Source: Lentisphaeria bacterium
GTDB taxonomy: Bacteria; Verrucomicrobiota; Lentisphaeria; Victivallales; UBA1829
DNA: 5,325 nt
Assembly (NCBI GenBank): GCA_017540385.1
Contig: JAFYBD010000313.1
Coordinates: 1 to 5,325, forward strand
Direction: 5' to 3'
Made by a program: the position numbers and the translations under genes. Under the pieces are notes generated by a model, which searched no databases, had not been told where the DNA came from, and was given only the letters and a program-made list of their open reading frames with translations. Shown in pieces: positions 1 to 5,325 of the stretch (within the stretch, counting starts at the first letter, position 1; each line of letters begins with the position of its first letter).

Positions 1-411
1 ATCGCGTCCGGCAAGCACGCCGCGAGCATCAACGGCGGCCGGGTGGGCATCCTGCACGGCATGAAGGCGTATTTCCTGCAGGACGGCAACGGCCAGATGC
101 TGGACACTCATTCGGTCTCGGCCGGGCTGGACTACTCCGGCGTCGGCCCCGAACACTGCTACCTGGCGGACACCAAGCGCGCGACCTACACCGTCGTGAC
201 CGACGAGGAGGCCGTGGCCGCGTTCGACCTGCTGTGCCGTCTGGAGGGCATCATCCCGGCGCTGGAGAGCTCGCACGCCGTGGCGCAGGCCGTGAAGGAC
301 GCGCGGACCGTCGGCAAGGGCGGGATCGTCGTGGTCAACCTCTCCGGCCGCGGCGACAAGGACATGGACAACATCAGAACCTACAAGGTGAATCATGGAC
401 AGACTTTCTGA
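1..411 (+). CDS. trpB: Tryptophan synthase beta subunit, C-terminal part (5' end outside window)
   Basis: The reading frame is open from base 1 and gives the last 136 residues of a protein usually near 390-400 residues, so about two thirds lies to the left. The family uses pyridoxal phosphate to join indole, channelled from TrpA, with serine to make tryptophan in the cytoplasm. Visible hallmarks are GILHGMKAYFLQD, HSVSAGLDYSGVGPEH (usually DYPGVGPEH), LEGIIPALESSHA, and the C-terminal NLSGRGDKD. The serine of that last motif (bases 343-345) matches the residue that contacts the cofactor's pyridine nitrogen in characterised TrpB enzymes. A GTG at 43 is an internal valine, not a start, because conserved TrpB sequence continues upstream of it. 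The gene ends 17 bases inside trpA, the classic trpB-trpA arrangement that suggests translational coupling and equal subunit output. Identification is very secure. Confidence 0.97.
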   Translation: MASGKHAASINGGRVGILHGMKAYFLQDGNGQMLDTHSVSAGLDYSGVGPEHCYLADTKRATYTVVTDEEAVAAFDLLCRLEGIIPALESSHAVAQAVKDARTVGKGGIVVVNLSGRGDKDMDNIRTYKVNHGQTF

Positions 412-1165
412 AATCTTCGCATCGAAAAAGCCGCTCATCGTCTTTACGACGGCCGGTTATCCCGACCCGGAAACGAGCGAACGCGGCATCGCCGCCGCCA
501 TTGAAAACGGCGCGGACGTGATCGAACTCGGCGTGCCGTTCTCCGACCCGATGGCGGACGGCCCCGTCATCGCGGCCGCTTCGCAGAAGGCCGCCGGTGC
601 CGGCTACAGCATCAACGACGTGCTGGCGCTGGCGGGGCGCATCCGGGAGAAATTCCCCCGCGTCGGGCTCATCGTCTTCAGCTACATGAACCCCATGCTG
701 CATTACGGCTACGAGGCCCTGTGCGCGAAGCTCGCGGAGATCGGCGTCGACGGCGTCCTGCCGGTCGACCTGCCGCTGGAGGAACGCGACGAGCTGCTGA
801 AGCCGTGCCGGAAACACGGACTGCACATGATCCCGCTGGTGTCGCCTCTGACTCCGCCCGACCGCGTGAAGAAGATCGTGGACGGCATGAGCGGATTCGT
901 GTACTACATCAACGTGGCCGGAGTGACCGGCGCACGGCACGGCCTGCCGTCCGATTATCCCCAGCTCATCGGGGGCGTGAAGAACGTGACCGCGCTCCCC
1001 GTGGCATCGGGCTTCGGGATCGCCGACGCGGAAACGGCCGCCGAAGCGGCGCGTCATGCCGACGGCGTGATCTCCGGGTCCGGGTTCGTGAAGGCGCTCG
1101 GCGAGAGCGTCGAGGCCGCGGGAAAGTTCGTGCAGGACCTCGCCCGGGGCGTCGCGAACGCCTGA
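395..1165 (+). CDS. trpA: Tryptophan synthase alpha subunit
   Basis: This 256-residue TIM-barrel protein is full length for the family (about 255-270). It splits indole-3-glycerol phosphate into indole and glyceraldehyde 3-phosphate and passes indole to TrpB. The sequence shows FTTAGYPDP (residues 17-25) and ELGVPFSDPMADGP (44-57), which contains both catalytic acids: Glu44 and Asp55 correspond to Glu49 and Asp60 of the E. coli enzyme. Also visible are GVDGVLPVDLPLEE (117-130), INVAGVTGAR (172-181), and the phosphate-binding region around ASGFGI (204-209) and ISGSGFVK (226-233). The ATG at 395 is chosen because it is preceded by AAGGTG (385-390) and begins the usual short N-terminal helix. 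It lies inside trpB, so translation is probably coupled. No gene continues the operon closely after it: 159 bases follow before the next start, making trpA the likely last gene of the trp transcript. Confidence 0.97.
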   Translation: MDRLSEIFASKKPLIVFTTAGYPDPETSERGIAAAIENGADVIELGVPFSDPMADGPVIAAASQKAAGAGYSINDVLALAGRIREKFPRVGLIVFSYMNPMLHYGYEALCAKLAEIGVDGVLPVDLPLEERDELLKPCRKHGLHMIPLVSPLTPPDRVKKIVDGMSGFVYYINVAGVTGARHGLPSDYPQLIGGVKNVTALPVASGFGIADAETAAEAARHADGVISGSGFVKALGESVEAAGKFVQDLARGVANA

Positions 1166-1226
1166 CGCGACCTCGCGGCCGGACGTGTTCCGCCGGATAA
1201 AAAGCCGCGTTTTTTCCGCCGGAGAC

Positions 1227-1254
1227 TTGTTTCCGGGAAAAAACGGATTATATT
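1227..1254 (+). promoter_or_regulatory. Candidate sigma70-type promoter for the TPM-domain gene
   Basis: TTGTTT (1227-1232) and TATATT (1249-1254) are separated by 16 bases and lie in the only AT-rich patch of this spacer. The predicted transcription start is near 1261, about 64 bases before the ATG at 1325. An 11-base perfect palindrome, TTTCCGGGAAA (1230-1240), overlaps the -35 end and the spacer and could be an operator or chance. The call rests on hexamer match and position only. Confidence 0.5.
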
Positions 1255-1259
1255 AGTAA

Positions 1260-1288
1260 ACGCCGGGGCGATCCCCCGGCGTCTTTTC
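1260..1288 (+). terminator. Hairpin after trpA, possible intrinsic terminator
   Basis: A 9-base-pair GC-rich stem (1260-1268 with 1274-1282) closes a 5-base loop (CGATC) and is followed by TCTTTTC. It is the best terminator candidate for the trp operon, about 95 bases after the trpA stop. The T-tract is short and interrupted by a C. It also lies at the predicted start of the downstream transcript, so it could instead be a 5' stabilising hairpin or a leader control element for the TPM gene. Confidence 0.5.
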
Positions 1289-1324
1289 GCCCGCATCCCA
1301 TCATCCCCACCACGCAGGACCATC

Positions 1325-3316
1325 ATGGCTGACGACACCACCAAGACCCCGAACGCCGCGGAGACCGCGACCCCGAACGCCGCGGAGACCGCGACGAAGA
1401 AAGCGCCCCCGAAAATCGCGGCGAGTTCGTTCGACCTCATCGAAAAATACGAGAAGGAATACGGGGAGAAGCCCCCGAAACCGCGGATGCGGCTGCCCCG
1501 GGTCGGCTGCATCTGGCTCTTTGTCCTCATGACTGTCATCGCCGTGATCTTCGCCACGTTCTATTATCACTCCTGCGGGGAGATCGCGCCTGATTTCGAC
1601 ATCCCGGAAGGGCGCGTGACGCTGTCCGACATGGAGGGCGTCCTGCTGGATGACGACAAGCAGATGATGGAGGCGCTGGCGACCGACATCGCGAAGAGCG
1701 CAGACTGCTCCGTCGCCCTGATGTTCGTGCACGCGCGTTGCGCCGGTCTGCCCGCGATCTACGAGCAGATGGCCGGGGAATGGGCTCCGGGCAAGGGCGT
1801 GCTGATGGTCTGCGACGTCCATGAAAACTCCATGCAGTTCGGTCTGCTCGGCAGCGGCTGGCGTCTCGCAGGCTGGGATGAGGATGCGGCCTGGAAAGAG
1901 TGTTCGGAGTATCACGCGACCCAGCGCGGCCTTCGCGCCATCGCATTGCTGACCCGCCTGAAATCCGCCATCGAAGCGGCGTCGAAGATCCCGGTCGCGG
2001 CTCCTGCCGATGACACATCCGCTCCCGCCGCCGAAAAGAACCGCGCGAACCTCACGGAAGAGGAGATCGAAAAGGCCATCGACGCCGAGGAACGCGCCCT
2101 GCGCGCCGAACTCGACGCCGAAGAGGGCACTGCCGAGGGCGGCTCCCGCACGGGCGAAGGCATCCTGTATGCGACGGGAATGAGCCGGGACGGAGACGGT
2201 TCCGTCCGCAGTACGGCGATCACCTTCGTGGCCATCCTCGCCGCGATCGCGTTCATCTTCCTGAAACACGGCAAATCCAAGCGCGCCTCGCTCCTGAAGA
2301 AGAACCCCGAAGTCATCGAGGAGTTCCGCAAGAAATGGCCGGAGAAAAAGTACCTCAGCCTTACGGATCTGAACGCTCCCTCCGACGGCTGGACGCACAA
2401 GGGATTCCTGCGCGGGATCGCGCTCATCCTCGGCCTCGCCGTCGGACTCGGATTCGTCTCCTCCACCGTGACGGAAGAGCCCGCGCGCGACGTCGCCCGC
2501 ACGCTGAACAGCTCGATCCCGGAATACCCGGAGAACCAGGTGCTGGACGCCGCCGAAGTCTTCGGCGCAGACGGAACCGCGCGCGTGATCGCCGCGATCG
2601 AACGCCTCGAAGAGCAGACCGGGGGCGAGATGATCGTCTACACGCTGCCGACCATCGGACTGAACACCTCGATCGAGGAATTCGGCCTGGACGTCGCGAC
2701 GAAGTGGAAGATCGGGAAGAAAGGCGTGGACAACGGCGCGCTCTTCGTGCTCGCCATCGATGACCACCTGAGCCGGCTCGAGATCGGCTACGGCTGGGAG
2801 GGCCCCGTGAACGACGCCCGCGCGGGCGATCTGCTCCGGATGATCCGGCCCGACCTGCAGGCTGAACGCTACGCCGACGCGGCGATCAAAGTCGTGCAGG
2901 GCATCGAGACGTTCGTGACCGGCGTCCGCCCCGGAGAAGTCGGCGCGGCCGAGGCGAAACCGCAGGAGACGTTCGTGCCCGAGGTGAAGACGTATCCCGC
3001 GTTGACCCCGGCCAGGCCCGCAAACGATCCGCGCGTGCTGAATCCGGACAATACGATGTGGGGGATCATCGGCCTCGTCGGCATGTTCGCCGGGCTCCTG
3101 CTGGCGTACTGGGGCAAGGTCGTCGGGACGTCGGTGCCGCATCTCTTCATCCACGACCCGACCCGCGTCCCGGTCAGCACCGGCAGCTCCGGTTCGAGCT
3201 CCGGCTCCCGTTCCAGAAGCTCGAGCAGTTCGCGTTCGTATCACAGCTCGAGCAGTTCGCGCCGTTCGGGCGGAGGCGGATCGTTCGGTGGCGGCGGAGC
3301 GTCCGGCCGCTGGTGA
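1325..3316 (+). CDS. Multi-pass membrane protein with a TPM (YgcG-like) domain and a probable degenerate second copy
   Basis: The 663-residue protein starts at an ATG preceded by AGGA (1316-1319). A hydrophilic N-terminus is followed by four likely membrane segments at about residues 60-80, 297-313, 362-380 and 578-597. Residues about 403-530 match the TPM domain (TLP18.3/Psb32/MOLO-1; PF04536 family): VLDAAEVF, ERLEEQTGGEMIVYT, SIEEFG, TKWKIGKKGVDNGALFVLAIDD and LEIGYGWEG. The tail is serine/arginine-rich (about 619-648) and ends GGGGSFGGGGASGRW, typical of YgcG-type proteins. Residues about 98-219 resemble a worn TPM copy. An acidic, helix-prone stretch lies at 240-270, and a lysine-rich one at 314-342. 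With the N-terminus inside, both TPM regions would be extracytoplasmic and the lysine-rich loop and tail cytoplasmic. TPM domains have been linked to acid phosphatase activity, photosystem II repair and membrane-complex assembly; the exact role here is unknown. It has its own promoter-like and terminator signals, so it is probably monocistronic. The domain call is secure, the function is not. Confidence 0.88.
   Translation: MADDTTKTPNAAETATPNAAETATKKAPPKIAASSFDLIEKYEKEYGEKPPKPRMRLPRVGCIWLFVLMTVIAVIFATFYYHSCGEIAPDFDIPEGRVTLSDMEGVLLDDDKQMMEALATDIAKSADCSVALMFVHARCAGLPAIYEQMAGEWAPGKGVLMVCDVHENSMQFGLLGSGWRLAGWDEDAAWKECSEYHATQRGLRAIALLTRLKSAIEAASKIPVAAPADDTSAPAAEKNRANLTEEEIEKAIDAEERALRAELDAEEGTAEGGSRTGEGILYATGMSRDGDGSVRSTAITFVAILAAIAFIFLKHGKSKRASLLKKNPEVIEEFRKKWPEKKYLSLTDLNAPSDGWTHKGFLRGIALILGLAVGLGFVSSTVTEEPARDVARTLNSSIPEYPENQVLDAAEVFGADGTARVIAAIERLEEQTGGEMIVYTLPTIGLNTSIEEFGLDVATKWKIGKKGVDNGALFVLAIDDHLSRLEIGYGWEGPVNDARAGDLLRMIRPDLQAERYADAAIKVVQGIETFVTGVRPGEVGAAEAKPQETFVPEVKTYPALTPARPANDPRVLNPDNTMWGIIGLVGMFAGLLLAYWGKVVGTSVPHLFIHDPTRVPVSTGSSGSSSGSRSRSSSSSRSYHSSSSSRRSGGGGSFGGGGASGRW
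1345..1395 (+). repeat. 24-base tandem repeat, two copies, inside the TPM gene
   Basis: Bases 1345-1368 and 1369-1392 are identical, with three further matching bases (1393-1395). The repeat keeps frame and encodes PNAAETAT twice (residues 9-16 and 17-24) in the hydrophilic N-terminus before the first membrane segment. This is a recent in-frame duplication in a probably disordered region. Confidence 0.9.
3218..3261 (+). repeat. 17-base direct repeat in the serine-rich tail coding region
   Basis: AGCTCGAGCAGTTCGCG occurs at 3218-3234 and again at 3245-3261, with a 27-base period that keeps frame. It encodes SSSSR-type segments in the low-complexity tail of the TPM protein. It probably reflects expansion of the tail rather than a separate element. 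Confidence 0.8.
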
Positions 3317-3334
3317 CATTTCCCTACAGCTTCA

Positions 3335-3378
3335 CGGCTCCGTCTTTCCGAAAAAAAGGCGGAGCCGATTTGCATTTT
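3335..3378 (+). terminator. Intrinsic terminator of the TPM-domain gene
   Basis: A 13-pair stem (3335-3347 with 3355-3367, including one G-T pair) closes a 7-base loop (CCGAAAA) and is followed by ATTTGCATTTT. It begins 18 bases after the stop codon of the TPM gene. The arm bases next to the loop are T-rich then A-rich, and the outer stem is GC-rich. Its T-rich 3' side runs into the next promoter. Confidence 0.8.
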
Positions 3379-3398
3379 GCCCGAACAGGCGGTATCTT
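3370..3398 (+). promoter_or_regulatory. Candidate sigma70-type promoter for the lipocalin gene
   Basis: TTGCAT (3370-3375) and TATCTT (3393-3398) have the optimal 17-base spacing. Transcription would start near 3405, leaving a leader of about 55 bases before the ATG at 3460. The -35 element sits immediately after the terminator stem of the preceding gene, so the two signals share the same T-rich bases. Confidence 0.6.
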
Positions 3399-3459
3399 AT
3401 GGGCAAGGGCGGAGGCAATTCGTGCCGTCGTAAACAATCGAACGTGAAGGGGGACAACC

Positions 3460-4002
3460 ATGAAGAGACATCTGATCGGCGGGATCGTGTCGTCGATCGC
3501 GGCAGCGTTGACCGGCTGCGCGACGACTTCGGACATCGCGGCCGTGCGGAATTTCGAACCGGAACGCTACATGGGCACGTGGTACGAGATCGCGCGACTG
3601 CCGCAGTATTTCGAACGGGACCTGGACGAGGTCCGGGCGCGTTATACGCTGCAGTCCGACGGGACCATCAAGGTCGTGAACAGCGGCGTCAAGGACGGCG
3701 AGGCGAAATCCATCACGGGGACCGCCAAGCTCAAGCGCCCGAAGGCGGACCCCCTCACGGGCGAACTCCGCGTGTCGTTCTTCTGGCCGTTCTACTCCGA
3801 CTACCGGATCATCGAGCTCGACCCGGACTACAGCGTCGCGGTCGTCACCGCCGGGAGCCGCGGGTACCTGTGGGTGCTGTCGCGCAAGCCCGAAATGGCG
3901 AAGGAAGAGCTCGACGCCATCGTGAGCCGGATGAAAACGCTCGGATTCGAGGTCGATAAGCTCGAATACCCCAAGCCCGCGAAACCCGACCCGGAAATCT
4001 GA
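3460..4002 (+). CDS. blc: Outer-membrane lipocalin lipoprotein, Blc family
   Basis: This 180-residue protein is close to E. coli Blc (177). A lipoprotein signal peptide is visible: Lys2/Arg3, a hydrophobic core, and the lipobox LTGC ending at Cys20, the expected lipidation site. Ala21 after the cysteine is not an inner-membrane retention signal, so the outer membrane is likely. The mature part carries the lipocalin signature MGTWYEIARLPQYFER (38-53), then RYTLQSDGTIKVVNSG, LRVSFFWPFYSDYRIIELD and GYLWVLSR (135-142), all in Blc order. The fold is an eight-stranded barrel that binds fatty acids or lysophospholipids; in E. coli it is tied to envelope stress and lipid storage or transport, and its ligand here is not known. 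The start is supported by AAGGGGGA (3447-3454), five bases upstream of the ATG. A terminator-promoter pair upstream makes it a separate transcript, possibly shared with the small gene 59 bases downstream. Confidence 0.95.
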   Translation: MKRHLIGGIVSSIAAALTGCATTSDIAAVRNFEPERYMGTWYEIARLPQYFERDLDEVRARYTLQSDGTIKVVNSGVKDGEAKSITGTAKLKRPKADPLTGELRVSFFWPFYSDYRIIELDPDYSVAVVTAGSRGYLWVLSRKPEMAKEELDAIVSRMKTLGFEVDKLEYPKPAKPDPEI

Positions 4003-4061
4003 ACAGGTCTACAATCCACCTCGACATCAACCATATCACCCCAACGGAAGGAACCCCGACC

Positions 4062-4409
4062 ATGACGAAACAGGAACTCATCGAAACCACAGGCGCGCTC
4101 ATCGCCGCGCCGTCCTGCTGCCAGGAACTCAAAGCCGCCGCCCAGGCGTGGCTCGACGCCGTCGGAAAGGACGGCGAGAAGGCCGCCGCAGAGGCATTTC
4201 TGAAGGAACTGAAGGAAGACGTCTGCTCGATCGACGACGTGCTCGGATTCTTCGGTTCGCCCCGCGCCGTGGAGTATTTCGGCGAGGAGAAAGCCAAGGC
4301 GCTCGAAGCCCAGGCGAAACAGGTGAAGGCCGACGGCGGCAAGTGGTGTTTCTGCCCGGCCTGCGCGGCAGGCGCGAAACTGCTGGAGAACGCGGCGGAT
4401 TTCGCCTGA
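4062..4409 (+). CDS. Small cysteine-rich protein of unknown function
   Basis: This 115-residue soluble, mostly helical, alanine-rich protein has no signal peptide or membrane segment. It has six cysteines: a CC pair at 19-20, Cys55, and a C-terminal CFCPAC cluster (96, 98, 101). The blocks SCCQELKAAAQAWLDAVG (18-35) and WCFCPACAAGAKLLE (95-109) resemble a small family I recall from anaerobic bacteria, often labelled 'molecular chaperone Hsp90' in databases. It has nothing of the real Hsp90 ATPase in length or motifs, so that name should not be carried over. The cysteine spacing suggests metal or iron-sulfur binding or a redox role, which is inference. The start is supported by GGAAGGA (4046-4052), nine bases before the ATG. 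It lies 59 bases after the lipocalin with no clear promoter between, so co-transcription is possible. A strong terminator follows. Confidence 0.85.
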   Translation: MTKQELIETTGALIAAPSCCQELKAAAQAWLDAVGKDGEKAAAEAFLKELKEDVCSIDDVLGFFGSPRAVEYFGEEKAKALEAQAKQVKADGGKWCFCPACAAGAKLLENAADFA

Positions 4410-4432
4410 TATACGTTCCAATCAGCAGACGC

Positions 4433-4471
4433 AACACGGGGGAAACGGGTCGTGCCGCCCCCTGTTTTTTT
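4433..4471 (+). terminator. Intrinsic terminator after the small cysteine-rich gene
   Basis: The core stem pairs GGGGG (4438-4442) with CCCCC (4458-4462). Outer pairs are 4433-4436 with 4463-4466 (one bulged C at 4437), and an inner CGG/CCG stem is 4446-4448 with 4455-4457. It is followed by a run of seven T (4465-4471). It starts 24 bases after the stop codon. Read on the minus strand it has no T-tract after the stem, so it serves the plus-strand genes. No clear terminator was seen for the converging minus-strand gene. Confidence 0.85.
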
Positions 4472-4516
4472 GTGCGGAAAAATGGGGCGGATCGAGGGCG
4501 AAAAGGGCAGGGGCGG

Positions 4517-5325
4517 TCAGGAATTCGGATGGCCGTCGATCACGTTGAACTTTTTATGATGGCGGCGATACTTCCGCAGGGAGTTTTCGAGCTCCGGGAG
4601 CGTGAGCGGACAGTCCGGGTAATTCTCATGGTAGAGACGGAGGAATTCGAGGCTTTCGTCCGTGGGGAGCTCCAGGTCGCGCAGCGGCGTGTAGAGGTCG
4701 AAGCGGATCACCCAGGGGAGCGCAAAACCGAAGCGGATGCGGCAGCGCGCCACGTCGATGAAGAAGATCTCCATGGTCTCGGGCGTGTCGCCGCGCCAGA
4801 GGATGTTGCGCGCATGGAGCGCCTTGTGGTAGAACCCGTGCCGGTGCATTTTCGCGATTTCCGGGGCGATGAGGGTGCAGAAACGCTTCCGCATGGCGAC
4901 GTCGTCGCGGCGGGGGCCGCCGGGCATGAAGTCGCAGCCGTTGCGGGTCCCCTCGATGAACCGGGTCACGATGAAGGAGTTTTCGAGCTTCCAGCCGTAT
5001 TTGCGCTCCTCGCCGAAGGCCAGCACCTCGCCGCAGGGGATGCCGAGACCGGAGATCGCCCGGTAGTTGCGCCATTCGCGCGCGGGGTGAGAGAGGTTGA
5101 TGATGTAGCGCCAGGGGGTCTTGCCCTCGCAGAACTTCCACGCCACGGAGCCGCCCCCGAATTCGTCGGGCAGGGGGATGCACCAGACGAGCTTGCCGGA
5201 GCTGTTCGTGAGCAGGGTTGCCTCGTTTCGGAGTTCGTCGTGCCGTTTCAGGTATTCCAGCGCCTCTTCGAATCCCGATGCGCACCAGTTTGCCGGGTAG
5301 AGAAACCGGAGAGGGAGCCGCCAGG
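4517..5325 (-). CDS. Lipopolysaccharide kinase (InaA/KdkA-like) family protein, 5' end outside window
   Basis: The frame is open from the right edge to a TGA at 4517-4519, giving 268 C-terminal residues. A GTG at 5146 could be mistaken for a start, but the frame upstream reads KLVWCIPLPDEFGGGSVAWKF, a kinase N-lobe strand, so that codon is an internal valine. Numbering from the edge, Lys63 in VAWKF fits the ATP-binding lysine and Glu83 in REWRNY the helix-C glutamate. HKALHARNILW (166-176) is the catalytic loop and FIDVARCR (188-195), with Asp190, the metal-binding DFG-like site. Relatives such as WaaP and KdkA phosphorylate lipopolysaccharide core sugars or Kdo at the inner face of the membrane. 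Here the usual catalytic-loop Asp is Ala168 (codon 4820-4822), while Asn173 and Asp190 are kept, so activity is uncertain. It converges on the plus-strand genes, and its promoter is not in the window. The family is likely; the substrate is unknown. Confidence 0.82.
   Translation of the reverse strand, partial: WRLPLRFLYPANWCASGFEEALEYLKRHDELRNEATLLTNSSGKLVWCIPLPDEFGGGSVAWKFCEGKTPWRYIINLSHPAREWRNYRAISGLGIPCGEVLAFGEERKYGWKLENSFIVTRFIEGTRNGCDFMPGGPRRDDVAMRKRFCTLIAPEIAKMHRHGFYHKALHARNILWRGDTPETMEIFFIDVARCRIRFGFALPWVIRFDLYTPLRDLELPTDESLEFLRLYHENYPDCPLTLPELENSLRKYRRHHKKFNVIDGHPNS

Noticed and set aside
374..1057. A 227-codon open frame on the minus strand opposite trpA.
   Set aside because: trpA is unmistakable on the plus strand. 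The opposite frame has biased composition and no family signature.
1194..1218. Hairpin CGGATAAAA / TTTTTTCCG as the trp terminator.
   Set aside because: The stem is mostly A-T with a T-T mismatch, and no T-tract follows the 3' arm. The hairpin at 1260-1282 is a better candidate.
1210..1243. Longer bulged hairpin TTTTTTC..CCGGA / TCCGG..GAAAAAA.
   Set aside because: It is half A-T pairs with a 2-base bulge and is followed by no T-tract. It may be incidental to the palindrome it contains.
1301..3319. A 672-codon open frame on the minus strand covering the whole TPM gene.
   Set aside because: It mirrors a GC-rich plus-strand gene that has recognisable domains, and its translation is an Arg/Asp/His-rich mix with no motif. 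Strong GC bias at third codon positions removes stops from the opposite strand.
3288..3959. A plus-strand open frame overlapping the TPM tail and the lipocalin, including an ATG at 3399.
   Set aside because: It is out of frame with the lipocalin, arginine-rich and motif-free. The ATG at 3399 overlaps the -10 element of the putative promoter.
4003..4061. A TACAAT (4010-4015) as a -10 element for the small cysteine-rich gene.
   Set aside because: No acceptable -35 hexamer lies 16-18 bases upstream, so there is no support for a separate promoter.
4517..5146. Taking the GTG at 5146 as the start of the minus-strand kinase-like gene.
   Set aside because: Kinase N-lobe sequence continues in frame upstream to the window edge, so the codon is an internal valine and the gene is cut by the window.

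Overview
The window is GC-rich and gene-dense, with five genes and short spacers (the longest is 159 bases). It looks like a chromosomal segment of a Gram-negative bacterium. The evidence is an outer-membrane-type lipocalin lipoprotein, a lipopolysaccharide-kinase-fold protein, and purine-rich ribosome binding sites upstream of ATG starts. A PVC-group or similar anaerobic gut or sediment lineage would fit, but that is an inference. No tRNA, rRNA, insertion sequence, CRISPR array or phage gene was seen.

Layout: (1) The 3' end of trpB overlaps trpA by 17 bases. The two encode the subunits of tryptophan synthase and are the end of a trp operon. (2) A 159-base spacer carries a promoter-like pair of hexamers, a small palindrome over its -35 side, and a GC-rich hairpin. 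(3) A 663-residue membrane protein has a C-terminal TPM (YgcG-like) domain, a serine/arginine and glycine-rich tail, and an N-terminal half that looks like a worn second copy of the same module. (4) A strong terminator whose 3' side merges with a promoter separates it from a Blc-type lipocalin lipoprotein. (5) A 115-residue protein with six cysteines follows and ends at a clear T-rich terminator. (6) On the minus strand, converging on that terminator, is the C-terminal part of a lipopolysaccharide kinase (InaA/KdkA-like) protein that runs off the right edge. An alanine replaces the usual catalytic aspartate of its catalytic loop.

How they fit together: trpB and trpA act as one enzyme. The TPM protein, the lipocalin and the kinase-like protein all point to envelope maintenance, but each has its own transcription signals or orientation, so they need not form one system. 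I see no convincing new multi-gene system. The best leads are the apparent double-TPM architecture, the altered kinase catalytic loop, and the small cysteine-rich protein family.
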